From G963923955 sp963923955 (GTDB lineage Bacteria; Pseudomonadota; Gammaproteobacteria; Eutrophobiales; Eutrophobiaceae): a stretch of 64,000 nucleotides of DNA. The stretch is from NCBI GenBank assembly GCA_963923955.1, contig OZ000552.1, forward strand, positions 1,798,001-1,862,000, read 5' to 3'. The notes beneath the pieces are model-generated. The model saw only the letters and a program-made list of their open reading frames with translations, was not told where the DNA came from and searched no databases. Shown here piece by piece: positions 24,186-32,673 of this stretch; position 1 is the first letter of the stretch, and every line of letters begins with the position of its first letter. The position numbers were made by a program, and so were the translations under genes.

Positions 24186-24479
24186 CTAGACAATATCATC
24201 ATACAAATCTTCCCAATTTGGATTGTGTTTTTCAAGCAACTCGATCTTCCATGAGCGTTTCCATTTCTTGATCTGCTTTTCTCGGTGCATGGCGGTTTCC
24301 ATCGTGTCATGCAATTCATAATAAACCAGCCGATGCACGGCGTATTTTTTCGTGAAGCCGGAAATCAAGCCTTGCTTGTGCTGATAGACACGCTGCGCCA
24401 GGTTGCTGGTCACGCCGGTATAGAGGGTGCCGTTCCTTTTGCTTGCCAGGATATACACGCAGGGCTGTTTGGGGTTCAT
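24186..24479 (-). CDS. GIY-YIG endonuclease domain protein
   Basis: 97 residues, the size of the single-domain UPF0213/YhbQ-like group. CVYILASKRNGTLYTGVTSN carries the GIY-YIG core in the VYI...LYTGVT form. The catalytic Arg is in LAQRVYQH and the Glu in MHREKQIKKWKR. These proteins are found widely and often lie next to or inside repetitive intergenic DNA, as here. Cellular role is unproven; structure-specific nuclease activity is inferred from the family. Confidence 0.9.
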   Translation of the reverse strand: MNPKQPCVYILASKRNGTLYTGVTSNLAQRVYQHKQGLISGFTKKYAVHRLVYYELHDTMETAMHREKQIKKWKRSWKIELLEKHNPNWEDLYDDIV

Positions 24480-24490
24480 GGTTGTTTATG

Positions 24491-25105
24491 AGTCGTGACT
24501 CCTGCGGAAGCAGGAGTCTATAAAATATCCAGTTAAACATCCTAGATTCCTGCTTACGCAGGAATGACGAATAAGACAAAATCGCGCTCTATAACTCGTC
24601 ATTTCTGGCTTGACCAGGAATCCATTCGGTTTCGTGTCGGCGGCCTAAGTGGATTCCTGTACCCGTTTCACGGGGACAGGCTTGCGTAGGTGCTACTCTC
24701 GTACTTCCTTCTGCTAGGTTCTGGATTCCCGCTTGCGCGGGAATGACGTTCCTTTCCATTTTCCGCTCCGTAGAGAGCGGGAAACATTGATTTCTCGCCC
24801 CACCATTTCTACTCTTTACTCCGTCATTCCTGGCTTGACCAGGAATCTATAGAAATCTTGGCAGGCGACCTTCTAGATTCCTGCCCCTGCTCGTGGGCAG
24901 GGGTGACGTTCTTACGCGGGAATGACGCCAGGGGGCGGTGTCCTATGCTTTATTTAGAACTGCGCCGGGCTGCAACTCCCCGTAAGCCCCTCATGGATTC
25001 CTGCCCCTGCTCGCGGGCAGGGGTGACGTTCTTGCGCGGGAATGACGCTAGGGGACGTCCGTGTCTTGGAACTGCGCTTCTTAGAGCTGCGCGGGAATGA
25101 CGATC
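24491..25105. repeat. dense array of palindromic repeats
   Basis: At least eight elements in about 600 bp, none coding. GACTCCTGCGGAAGCAGGAG (24498), ATTCCTGCTTACGCAGGAAT (24545), a CATTTCTGGCTTGACCAGGA element (24600), ATTCCCGCTTGCGCGGGAAT (24726), CATTCCTGGCTTGACCAGGA (24825), and two copies of a 52-bp unit (24873-24928 and 24995-25048) combining CCCCTGCTCG(T/C)GGGCAGGGG with GTTCTT(A/G)CGCGGGAATGACG. Confidence 0.85.
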
Positions 25106-25164
25106 CCTGTCTTTTTTCCCGCTGCGACCCGCGCCGCCGCTGCCGCTACCCTAAAGCCGCCCCC

Positions 25165-27354
25165 CTAGAACTGTGCCTTGACGAAGGCTTTCAGGCGATA
25201 GGCTTTTAGGGTTACTTCATCGCGAGAGATGTTGCCCAGCGGGGTGATGACGTCACCGGCGGCGTTGGTGTTCAGCGTCTGGCCATCGCCGGCGAAGAAT
25301 TCCGGCTGGTAGTCGCCGAAGAACCACTGTGCATCCAAGCCGATCTCAACGCCAGAGAGGAAGTAGGAGGCCTGCAAGGCGAGCTTATGCTTGTTGTGCT
25401 GGCCGGAGAGGTATTCGGCATAGCCGAAACCGGCACCGCCGCAACAGGGATCCCCGGCATTGTTGCCTTCAAAGTGCAGGCCGACCGGGGCCACATTCTG
25501 CGAGCCGTCAAAGAGGTCAACATGGTGGTATTCATACAGGGCGCGCACGTACAAGTCCTCATGCACCTGGCTTCCCAAGCTGACGCCCAGCGTGTAGTAA
25601 TCGGCATCGCGATCATCATCGCCTACTGAATTGACCGCCTGCTGATCTTCCGTCAAGGCCACCCAGTCGGGATTGACCGCAAAACCCCGGCCTAAGGGAT
25701 AGCCGTCATAGGCATCACTCAACAGATCAGGGTTGGTCAGGCGATTGTCCGAATCACTGATGTACTTGGCGCGAAAGTTAGCATCCAGCCCGGTGCCCAC
25801 GTCAAAGAAGGTGCTCACATTGAGCGCCAGGATGTGCGTCTGCTTGTCCTGATAGGGCGCGTACGGCGAGCGGGTGTCGCCGCCCAGGCCCCAGCTGCGC
25901 GTGCCTTCCATGCGCGGGTAGATGCAGTCCACGTCCTTGTCCGTGCCGCCGCAGGCTTGCCAGTTGGTGTCATAGGTGATGTAGCTGTACTCGGCCTGGA
26001 ACTCCCAGTCCTCATAGGCGAACTTCGGCACGATGGTTACGCCCACCCAGCCGATGGCGGACTCGGCCGCCGGCTCATCAAAATCCGTGAAGGCGTTGTC
26101 GGCATGCAAGGCCAGTACCTGCTGGGCGGTGCCGTTCCAGCCGCCGTAGCCGATGGTGCCGGTGGAGTTGACTGAGGTAAAATCACGCCCGGTGTTGTAG
26201 TCCGGACGTGCGTCGTGCCAGGTGCCTTCTCGCCCTTCGGTCAGCAGCACATCGGCCTCGCGGCGGGCGGCGGTGACAGAGTTGAAGTCCGCACCGATGC
26301 GAAAGCCCTGTATGGCCAGATCAAAGGGCAGGTTGTTGAAGGTGATCGTGCCGATGAAGGTGAAGTCATCCGCATCCCCTTTCAAGGTGGGCGAGAAACG
26401 GCAGCTTTGCAGATCGTTGGCATTGCAGATGCCGGCGGCCAGACTGGTCTTGGAATAATACCCGGCCAGGTCCGCATCAAAGGCCTCGAAGCCGGTGAGG
26501 TTGGCCTTGAGGCCATAGAGCTGCTGGGTGAAACGCTGCTTATCGGCCACGCCATCGCGGTTGTCGGTATCGCCCGGGTCAACTTCCTTGTCGTTTAAGT
26601 AGCTGCCGATGGTGGTCATATTCACCCCGTTGCCGGCATTCCACTTGAACTGGGCGGTATAGACCGCATCGTTAGCGGCCAGGGCCTGGAAGCCGCCAGT
26701 GCTGTTTGATCCCGGCAGCGACACGGCGGTCTGGAACCCGGGGCCGTTAAAGGGCGGCAGGCTAAGGCGCGAGAAATCATAGGCTACGCGGCCGCCGAAG
26801 AGTTTGCCTTGGGCGATGATGCCGGAGCCGTTGTCGCGGTCGATGTAGCGGATCTTGCCCACCGTGGCGGCATCAAACATGGCGAAGTCGTTGGAGCCAA
26901 AGTGCAGCGAATCCAGCCAACTGTAGCCGGGCGTTAGGCGTATATAGACGCCGCGCATCTTGATGTCCTGGTTTTGCTGGTTGTTCTGTTCATCCAGATT
27001 CTCTTCCTCAGCGAGGCCATAGCCCTTGACGAAGCCGCCCCAGTTGGTCCAGAAGTTCTGGCTGAAACGCGCTTTTAAGCGGCCACCGATCTCTACTTGT
27101 TTAGAGACTTGGCTGCGGAACAGCAATTCAAACTCAATGCCCTGGCCCTGGTCGCCGCCGCGGCCGCCACCGCCGGCGAAGCCATCTTGCGTATTGCCAT
27201 AGAGCGTGTCGTCTAAGTTGCGGCTGCCGTCCAGCATCTTGGCATAGACCGAGCCGAACCATTCGATCTCGGCGCGGACGATGGTGGTGGCTGCGAGCAA
27301 CCCGATGGCGGTCAGTATCACTGCCAGTTGTCTTGCGTGTTTTACCAGTTTCAT
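25165..27354 (-). CDS. large outer-membrane beta-barrel (putative glucan porin)
   Basis: 729 residues. Signal peptide MKLVKHARQLAVILTAIGLL with cleavage after RA before EIEWFG. The mature protein is dominated by alternating strands (GIEFELLFRSQVSKQVEIGG, LALQASYFLSGVEIGLDAQW) and ends KAFVKAQF, with a terminal Phe as recognised by the BAM complex. Asp-rich loops are frequent. The barrel is larger than LamB-type maltoporins (about 420 residues). Its place directly after the mal-like transport genes points to uptake of alpha-glucans. Leader and signal peptide are near-identical to those of the gene at 28227. Confidence 0.75.
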   Translation of the reverse strand: MKLVKHARQLAVILTAIGLLAATTIVRAEIEWFGSVYAKMLDGSRNLDDTLYGNTQDGFAGGGGRGGDQGQGIEFELLFRSQVSKQVEIGGRLKARFSQNFWTNWGGFVKGYGLAEEENLDEQNNQQNQDIKMRGVYIRLTPGYSWLDSLHFGSNDFAMFDAATVGKIRYIDRDNGSGIIAQGKLFGGRVAYDFSRLSLPPFNGPGFQTAVSLPGSNSTGGFQALAANDAVYTAQFKWNAGNGVNMTTIGSYLNDKEVDPGDTDNRDGVADKQRFTQQLYGLKANLTGFEAFDADLAGYYSKTSLAAGICNANDLQSCRFSPTLKGDADDFTFIGTITFNNLPFDLAIQGFRIGADFNSVTAARREADVLLTEGREGTWHDARPDYNTGRDFTSVNSTGTIGYGGWNGTAQQVLALHADNAFTDFDEPAAESAIGWVGVTIVPKFAYEDWEFQAEYSYITYDTNWQACGGTDKDVDCIYPRMEGTRSWGLGGDTRSPYAPYQDKQTHILALNVSTFFDVGTGLDANFRAKYISDSDNRLTNPDLLSDAYDGYPLGRGFAVNPDWVALTEDQQAVNSVGDDDRDADYYTLGVSLGSQVHEDLYVRALYEYHHVDLFDGSQNVAPVGLHFEGNNAGDPCCGGAGFGYAEYLSGQHNKHKLALQASYFLSGVEIGLDAQWFFGDYQPEFFAGDGQTLNTNAAGDVITPLGNISRDEVTLKAYRLKAFVKAQF

Positions 27355-27425
27355 GTTGCACTTCTCCTCATCATTGCGGCGTGAACACCGGTTGTTGTTG
27401 AACGATACTGCATTTTACTTTAACA
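27255..27425 (-). repeat. duplicated leader and signal-peptide segment, copy A
   Basis: About 170 bp, comprising the untranslated leader and first 30 codons of the barrel gene, match 28965-29120 almost exactly. Shared phrases include the GTTGAACGATACTGCATTTT run, the ribosome-binding segment and the coding start. The 3 bp differences inside the signal peptide are mostly conservative. Confidence 0.9.
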
Positions 27426-27440
27426 AAAAATTGTTGTTGC

Positions 27441-27851
27441 TGGATTCCTGCTTCCGCAGGAATGACGATTAAGAAAACCTCACCTGTATCTTTCGTCATT
27501 CCTGCGGAAGCAGGAATCTACAAAACGTACCTTAAGTTAAGGCCAGTGGCGCATGGTCGAAAACCTCTTGGATTCCCGTCTCCGTTTTCACGGGGACATG
27601 CTTTCACGGGGCTGCTCCCGCACATCCCTGTTCTCCGCAGCATAAGTACTTCCTGTACAAAAATGACGAGTAAGGCAACATCAGCGCATACCCCGTCATT
27701 CCTGGCTTGACCAGGAATCCATCCAATATCCTGCCTGTAACTTTTCTGGATTCCTGCTTCCGCAGGAATGACGCATAAAACAATGTCAGTGCCCATAACT
27801 CGTCATTCCCCGTGTCAGGCACGGGGCGAGCTCTGGCTTGACCAGGAATCC
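27441..27851. repeat. cluster of palindromic repeats with one composite element
   Basis: Elements at 27441, 27494, 27692, 27749 and 27802 are of the ATTCCTG(C)/(G)CAGGAAT types. A composite of about 100 bp at 27569-27670 starts GATTCCCGTCTCCGTTTTCA, includes acatgctttcacgggg and ctgctcccgcac, and ends tcctgtacaaaaatgacg. Its inverse copy is at 49141-49240. No gene is seen in 27355-27920. Confidence 0.85.
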
Positions 27852-27920
27852 ATGAAATACCTTAGACAGCTCCTCAAAGTTATTGGTTTTTTCCTCAATA
27901 GTGGTAGATGAACTTAATAC

Positions 27921-28192
27921 TTAAGCGGCAGAGCGCAGTGAGATAGCTTCGCGTAAGCCTTCAAGGAGGCCTTCAAGTTTAGCCTGGCTACGTTCAAGCG
28001 CGGTCAATTTGCCTTCCATGCTTACCAACCTATTCTCAATACGGCCTTCCATAGACTTTGCTTCATCACGAGAAGCCTATCTTCCATGCGGCGCATATCC
28101 GCCCGCAGCCAGGCTACCAGGCCGATCATCAGGCCGGCCAGCGACACACCTGTCGTGGCCAGCGCAATGATCAAGGTGGCGGTCATGCTCAT
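27921..28192 (-). pseudogene. small coiled-coil membrane protein, frameshifted
   Basis: Starts MSMTATLIIALATTGVSLAG (one membrane helix, LAGLMIGLVAWL), then RADMRRMEDRLL. The initial frame then ends within 20 codons. One base over, the sequence continues DEAKSMEGRIENRLVSMEGK, then LTALERSQAKLEGLLEGLRE and stops at 27921-27923. A single-base change near 28075 therefore breaks a gene of about 89 codons. Orientation (N-terminal anchor, C-terminal coil) is the reverse of the DUF1640-like proteins. Confidence 0.6.
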
Positions 28193-28226
28193 CAGTCGTT
28201 CTGCTCGTCTCTCAAATAATCGCTGT

Positions 28227-29051
28227 TTATTTCCGGATCATGGTCAGCGTGGCGGATTTCACCGCATTGCCTTCGGCGTCGCATTCGTAGCTGAGCATGG
28301 CGTATTGGGCATCGGCCTCATCAGCCGCGCCGGTGGCGGCACCAGCCAGCATGTCGAGCACGTGCGGGTCGCACATGTAGTCGTTGCCGCCGCCGAAGCG
28401 GTGCTGGCCTTCAAACTCGTTCACGCGCCGCATCAGCACGTCTTCCTTGGCCGGGAAGCCCTCGTTGGACTGCACCAGCACCTGGTAGCCCCAGGTGGCC
28501 GGGTCGCCGCCGCCCAAGTCCGCCAGCTTGACATTGCCGCTGATCGCCTTGCCGCGCGCCTTGGTGCGATCGGCCACGATGATGTCGGCGGCCATCTTGG
28601 CGGCCTTGGCCTTGACCTCGCTGGTTACGCGCGCCTTTTTCTGTGGGGATAAGATAACCACCTTGTCCCAGGCGTGTTCGGGGGCGAAGTTGACATTCAA
28701 GCCCGGCACGCCTTCGGTGTAGCCGCTTCCCGCCGTGCCGTCTGTGTCGATGAAGATGAACACCATCTGCACGGAGAAGCCGCTGCCCATGCCCCAGGGG
28801 TCTTTCAGGTTGCTGTTAAAGGTGGTCTTGAAGGTGACCTGCTTGCCTTTGGGCGTGACCGTGAACTCGGTCATGTCAAAGGAGCCGGGGGCATAGACCG
28901 GATCGGTCGGATAGACATACTCGCCGTTGCCGTTGTCATCGCCGACCGGGTCCAGGAATTGAATCTCGGCACGGGCGATGGTGGCGGCTGCGAGCAGCCC
29001 GATGGCGGTCAGTATCACTGCCAGTTGTCTTGCGTGTTTTACCAGTTTCAT
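28227..29051 (-). CDS. secreted glucodextranase-C-like protein
   Basis: 274 residues. Signal peptide nearly identical to that of the downstream barrel (KLVKHARQLAVILTAIGLLA, cleavage before EIQFLD). The mature domain shows the same pattern as the protein at 22867: DPVGDDNGNGEYVYPTDPVY, FIFIDTDGTAGSGYTEG, PEHAWDKVVILSP. This fits a PF09985-type glucodextranase C-terminal module standing alone. The C-terminus carries an FGGGNDYMCDPHVLD stretch with two cysteines in the mature protein. It lies between malG and the barrel gene; a periplasmic glucan-binding role is inferred. Confidence 0.7.
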   Translation of the reverse strand: MKLVKHARQLAVILTAIGLLAAATIARAEIQFLDPVGDDNGNGEYVYPTDPVYAPGSFDMTEFTVTPKGKQVTFKTTFNSNLKDPWGMGSGFSVQMVFIFIDTDGTAGSGYTEGVPGLNVNFAPEHAWDKVVILSPQKKARVTSEVKAKAAKMAADIIVADRTKARGKAISGNVKLADLGGGDPATWGYQVLVQSNEGFPAKEDVLMRRVNEFEGQHRFGGGNDYMCDPHVLDMLAGAATGAADEADAQYAMLSYECDAEGNAVKSATLTMIRK

Positions 29052-29120
29052 ATTGCACTTCTCCTCATCATTGCGGCGTGAACGCCGGTTGTTGAACGAT
29101 ACTGCATTTTACTTTAACAA
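28965..29120 (-). repeat. duplicated leader and signal-peptide segment, copy B
   Basis: Counterpart of 27255-27425. The duplicated part covers the upstream untranslated leader and the first 30 codons of the 28227-29051 gene, and ends near 29120 where a palindromic repeat begins. Confidence 0.9.
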
Positions 29121-29123
29121 AAA

Positions 29124-29204
29124 GCGTCATTCTTGGCTTGATCAAGAGTCTATTCGATATCCTGCCAGTAACTTTTCTGGATTCCAGCTTCCGCAGGAAT
29201 TACG
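29124..29204. repeat. palindromic repeats
   Basis: A degenerate GTCATTCTTGGCTTGATCAA element and an ATTCCAGCTTCCGCAGGAAT element separated by about 25 bp. Confidence 0.7.
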
Positions 29205-29233
29205 TACAAGGCAACCTCGGCGTCCATACCTCG

Positions 29234-29431
29234 TTACTCCAGAGTACTTTTCAATACCAGAAAGAACGTAGCCAGGACGAAGGCCATCATGATCTTGATA
29301 AATGTTTCAATCCTGGTTAGGCGTTCATTGGTGGTGTTCCGATCAGCGTCAATGTCATCAGCGGCCTCCTTGGCTAACTCCTCGGATGAGCCGGCCTGAA
29401 CCAGAGCGCGATATAAAGCCGTTGCACTCAT
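29234..29431 (-). CDS. small membrane-anchored coiled-coil protein (ALYRALVxAG type)
   Basis: 65 residues: MSATALYRALVQAG, LAKEAADDIDADRN, a short coil (TNERLTRIETFIK) and the helix IMMAFVLATFFLVLKS. It is the paralogue of the gene at 4100, sharing the N-terminal 14-residue motif with three differences. It lies 40 bp after another small membrane protein at the end of the malG side of the cluster. Function unknown. Confidence 0.6.
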   Translation of the reverse strand: MSATALYRALVQAGSSEELAKEAADDIDADRNTTNERLTRIETFIKIMMAFVLATFFLVLKSTLE

Positions 29432-29471
29432 GTTCCCGGTTTTACAATAAATCGTTGTATGTTCCCTGTTG

Positions 29472-29696
29472 TCATAAAAATAATTTCACCACGGCGACAA
29501 AGGCGAGTGTAACCGATGCCCCAACGATAAACGGGTAGAGCGTTGTTTGCCTTACCGTCTTGTCAACCCGGGCGCGTAGCTCCTCGATAACGAGCGGGGG
29601 TTTCTCTCGCTCATCGTTGATCTTGGTGGTCTCTGCCATCAGCCGGGTGATTTCCGCCCGCATTGTCTCCAGCGCCATGTCGTTTGTATTGCTCAT
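29472..29696 (-). CDS. small coiled-coil membrane protein
   Basis: 74 residues: soluble charged N-terminus (LETMRAEITRLMAETTKIND), then RARVDKTVRQ, and a C-terminal helix (LYPFIVGASVTLAFVAVVKLFL). It starts 22 bp after malG, so it is probably read from the transport operon. It looks like the MxxE...TTKIxxE type of small membrane proteins common in gammaproteobacteria. Function unknown. Confidence 0.6.
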   Translation of the reverse strand: MSNTNDMALETMRAEITRLMAETTKINDEREKPPLVIEELRARVDKTVRQTTLYPFIVGASVTLAFVAVVKLFL

Positions 29697-29718
29697 CGTA
29701 TGCCCACGTTATCCACGC

Positions 29719-30597
29719 CTAGCCCTTCACACCGCCTGCGGTTAGGCCGGAGACCAGGAATTTTTGCAGGTACATAAATAAGATCACCACCGGCACCGAG
29801 ACGATGACCGAGCCGGCGGCGAAGTAGCCCCACTGGGCCGAGAAGCCGCCGACAAAGAAGCGCAGGCCCACCGGGGCGGTGTAGGAGGATTCCTCTTCCA
29901 TAAAGATCGAGGCCAAGATAAATTCGTTCCAGCCGGTCATAAAGGAAAACAGGGCGGTTACGGCCACCGCGGGCCGCGCCAGGGGCAGGATGATGCGAAA
30001 GAAGATCGCCGCTCGTGAGGCGCCATCCATGATGGCGGATTCCTCAATCTCGATCGGGATGGTGTCGAAGTAGCCTTTCAGCATCCACACGCAAAAGGGG
30101 ATGGCAGTGACCGCATAGACCAGCACCAGGCCGGTGTAGGTGTTGCCCAGCCCCAGCCATTTGACGATGATGATATAGAGCGGGATCATCATCAACACGC
30201 CCGGGAACATCTGCGAGACCAGGAACATCATCATGCCGGCGTTGCGGCCGGGAAAGCGAAAGCGCGAGAAGGCATAGGCACCGGTGCAGGCTAAGAACAC
30301 GCCCAGGATGGTGGTCATGCCGGCGACGATGGCGCTGTTTAATAGCCATTCGGCGAAGGGCTGCTCGGTCATCACATCGGTGAAGTTCTTCATGGACAGA
30401 TCTTCCGGCCACGGCATGATGATGCGCAGGCGATCAGCAAAGCCGGGGTCGCTGGGCAGGTCAACGAGGCTTAAGCTCTGTTGCCCGGAAAAGGCCAGGG
30501 TCAGCACCCACAGCACCGGATAAATCGCCAGCAGCGTGAAGCCGATCAGGAAGAGGTGGATCCAAAAGTGCCCGGACGTTTGTGCTCGATTTTGCAT
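29719..30597 (-). CDS. malG: maltose/maltodextrin ABC transporter permease
   Basis: 292 residues, the size of MalG. Six membrane helices and the EAA loop ESAIMDGASRAAIFFRIILP that contacts the ATPase. The ending LVSGLTAGGVKG is the characteristic MalG C-terminus that reaches toward the binding pocket. It begins 4 bp after malF. Together with MalF it forms the inner-membrane channel for maltodextrins delivered by MalE. Confidence 0.93.
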   Translation of the reverse strand: MQNRAQTSGHFWIHLFLIGFTLLAIYPVLWVLTLAFSGQQSLSLVDLPSDPGFADRLRIIMPWPEDLSMKNFTDVMTEQPFAEWLLNSAIVAGMTTILGVFLACTGAYAFSRFRFPGRNAGMMMFLVSQMFPGVLMMIPLYIIIVKWLGLGNTYTGLVLVYAVTAIPFCVWMLKGYFDTIPIEIEESAIMDGASRAAIFFRIILPLARPAVAVTALFSFMTGWNEFILASIFMEEESSYTAPVGLRFFVGGFSAQWGYFAAGSVIVSVPVVILFMYLQKFLVSGLTAGGVKG

Positions 30598-30601
30598 GGC
30601 G

Positions 30602-32632
30602 CTACCCCTCGTATGCCTTGCTGGTGCGGTTCTGGAAGGTGCCGTAGGCCAGCAGGATCAGGAAGATGACCATGGAATAGGCCGCCGCATAGCCGTACTG
30701 GTATTTCTCAAAGGCGATCTTATAAGCCTGCGTAATCAGGATTTCGTTCGCCCCCGCCGGCTGGCCTTCGGAGACCAGGTAGATCACGTTGAACATGTTA
30801 AAGGTCCAGACCACGGATAGGATAATGGCCGGGATCAAGGTTGGTTTTAGGGACGGCAGGGTGATGTAGCGGAACTGCTCCCAGCGCGAGGCCCCCTCCA
30901 CCTTCGCCGCCTCGTACATATCCGCCGTGATCGATTGCAGGCCGCCCAAGATAACGACCATCATAAAGGGGAAGCTCAGCCAGCTGTTGGTCGCCCAGCC
31001 GGTTAAGAACGAAGTAAAGACGCCGTCAAACCAGGCGATGGGCTCGCCGCCAAACATCTGGATGATCTGGTTAAAGACGCCGAATTGCTGGTGGAACATG
31101 CCCTTCCAGGTCAGGGCGGTGATGTAGTTCGGGATCGCCCAAGGCAGGATCAGCAGCACACGATAGATGGCCTTGCCGCGCAGGTTTTCCGTGTTCAGCG
31201 CCAGCGCCAGGATCATGCCGACGATGACGCCGACGGCGACATTGAGGATCGTCCAGCAAATCGTAATAAAGGTCGTCCAGTAGAAGTTTTCATAATTCCA
31301 GATGCGTCCGCCCTCGCCGGTCTGGAACAGTTGAAAATCAAACAGGATGGTCAGGTAGTTGGTAAAGCCCACCCAGCGCTCGGCTAAGGGGAGTTGCTCG
31401 TTGAACAGCGTGGTCTCGGTAAAGGAGAGCATGATGCCGTAGGCAAAGGGGAACATGACCAGGAAGATCATGCCGAACATGGCCGGCGAGACATAGCCGT
31501 AGGCATGCTTGTGTTCCACCAGCGTATCCCAAAAGCGTCTGGCATAGCCTAAGGCAAAGAAGGCCAAGAGACCGATCCCTAAGAGCAAGAGCAGCAGGCG
31601 GTTGCGGCCTTGATCGGCGGCGGCCTCATCGGTCAGCCGCTCGATCTCCGCCTGATCCACTGCGCCACCGGCCTGCAAGACCGTACGCGGGCGTTGGTAG
31701 GAGTCCACATCCCAGGCGCTCTGCACCATGCTGGTCGTTGCCAGCCGCAGCGCCCCGGCGGCGGACGCATAGGCGGAATAGACCTCGCCGTAGGTATCGC
31801 TCAAGGCGCTGGCGCTGGTTAAGCGTTGCGCCCCCAGCGTGGCCTGATTGGTCAGACCGACGCCGTAGATCAGGATGATCAAGGCCGCAGCCGCCACGGC
31901 AAAGTGCGCCCAGGCGGGCGGGCGCTCCATCAGCCACCAGAGCAGCCACAGGGCAAAGGCAAAGGCGACCGCAATGGTCAGCACGGCGAACACCAGCGAA
32001 CGTTCGGCCAGCGCGGATGCGGCGGGTTCGGCGCGGCTCTGTAATTGCACCATGCCGACCACCTTGCCATCTTTCAGATACGGCAGGGTCAAGAGTTGAT
32101 CGCCGCCGGCCAAGGTATCGCTGACGATCTGGCGCTTGCGGAACACGCCCTCTTTGACGTTGGTATCGACCGCAGTCTTGATCGCCTTGGCCTGGTCAAA
32201 CAGGGTCTTTTCATCCCGACCCAGGCGCCGCGGGAAGCCCTTCTCGGTGGCATCATTCGGGAAGGTGGAGGCAAGCAGGCGGGCACCACCGATCTGCACG
32301 ATGCGTATGTCGCTGTCGGGCAACATGGCGCTGCGCCAGTCGTTCAGCAACTGCCCGGCGGCCGCGGCCCGGTCCTCGACATCGGCGCTCTGCAAGGCGC
32401 TGATCATATCGACCAAGGCCATGGCCTTGATGATCAGCGCCTGCTGGCTGGCTTCTTCGGCAATGGCGCGGCTCTCCTGGTTTTGCAACCACTGGCCCAA
32501 GCCCACGGCCAGCAGCGCGCCTAAAGCCAGCCCCAGGGCCGCGCGCCACGAGTCGCGATGGCGCGGCTGCGCCTCTTCCGGCCGGGCTTGTGCGCCGGCC
32601 TTGTCGTTGTCTGTGTCGATAGCGGTACTCAT
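30602..32632 (-). CDS. malF: MalF-type permease with large N-terminal sensor-like extension
   Basis: 676 residues against about 510 for E. coli MalF. The C-terminal half (from about residue 370) is a standard permease: YVSPAMFGMIFLVMFPFAYG, ALNTENLRGKAIYRVLLILP and the EAA loop EAAKVEGASRWEQFRYITLP. The first 360 residues are unusual: a helix near 30-47, a soluble region of about 150 residues (IVQIGGARLLASTFPND, GGDQLLTLPYLKDGKVVGMV), two more helices near 215-265, another soluble part and a helix near 345. The pattern resembles Cache-like sensor modules. The E. coli-type large periplasmic loop between helices 3 and 4 seems absent. Neighbours malE, malG and malK define the system. Confidence 0.85.
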   Translation of the reverse strand: MSTAIDTDNDKAGAQARPEEAQPRHRDSWRAALGLALGALLAVGLGQWLQNQESRAIAEEASQQALIIKAMALVDMISALQSADVEDRAAAAGQLLNDWRSAMLPDSDIRIVQIGGARLLASTFPNDATEKGFPRRLGRDEKTLFDQAKAIKTAVDTNVKEGVFRKRQIVSDTLAGGDQLLTLPYLKDGKVVGMVQLQSRAEPAASALAERSLVFAVLTIAVAFAFALWLLWWLMERPPAWAHFAVAAAALIILIYGVGLTNQATLGAQRLTSASALSDTYGEVYSAYASAAGALRLATTSMVQSAWDVDSYQRPRTVLQAGGAVDQAEIERLTDEAAADQGRNRLLLLLLGIGLLAFFALGYARRFWDTLVEHKHAYGYVSPAMFGMIFLVMFPFAYGIMLSFTETTLFNEQLPLAERWVGFTNYLTILFDFQLFQTGEGGRIWNYENFYWTTFITICWTILNVAVGVIVGMILALALNTENLRGKAIYRVLLILPWAIPNYITALTWKGMFHQQFGVFNQIIQMFGGEPIAWFDGVFTSFLTGWATNSWLSFPFMMVVILGGLQSITADMYEAAKVEGASRWEQFRYITLPSLKPTLIPAIILSVVWTFNMFNVIYLVSEGQPAGANEILITQAYKIAFEKYQYGYAAAYSMVIFLILLAYGTFQNRTSKAYEG

Positions 32633-32673
32633 GGCCTTATGCTGTTATTGAAAAAATCCGGAAGCGCTTTATA

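Noticed and set aside
24491..25105. Repeats considered as a CRISPR array
   Set aside because: Repeats are palindromic, of different types and irregularly spaced, with no unique spacers of constant length and no cas genes.
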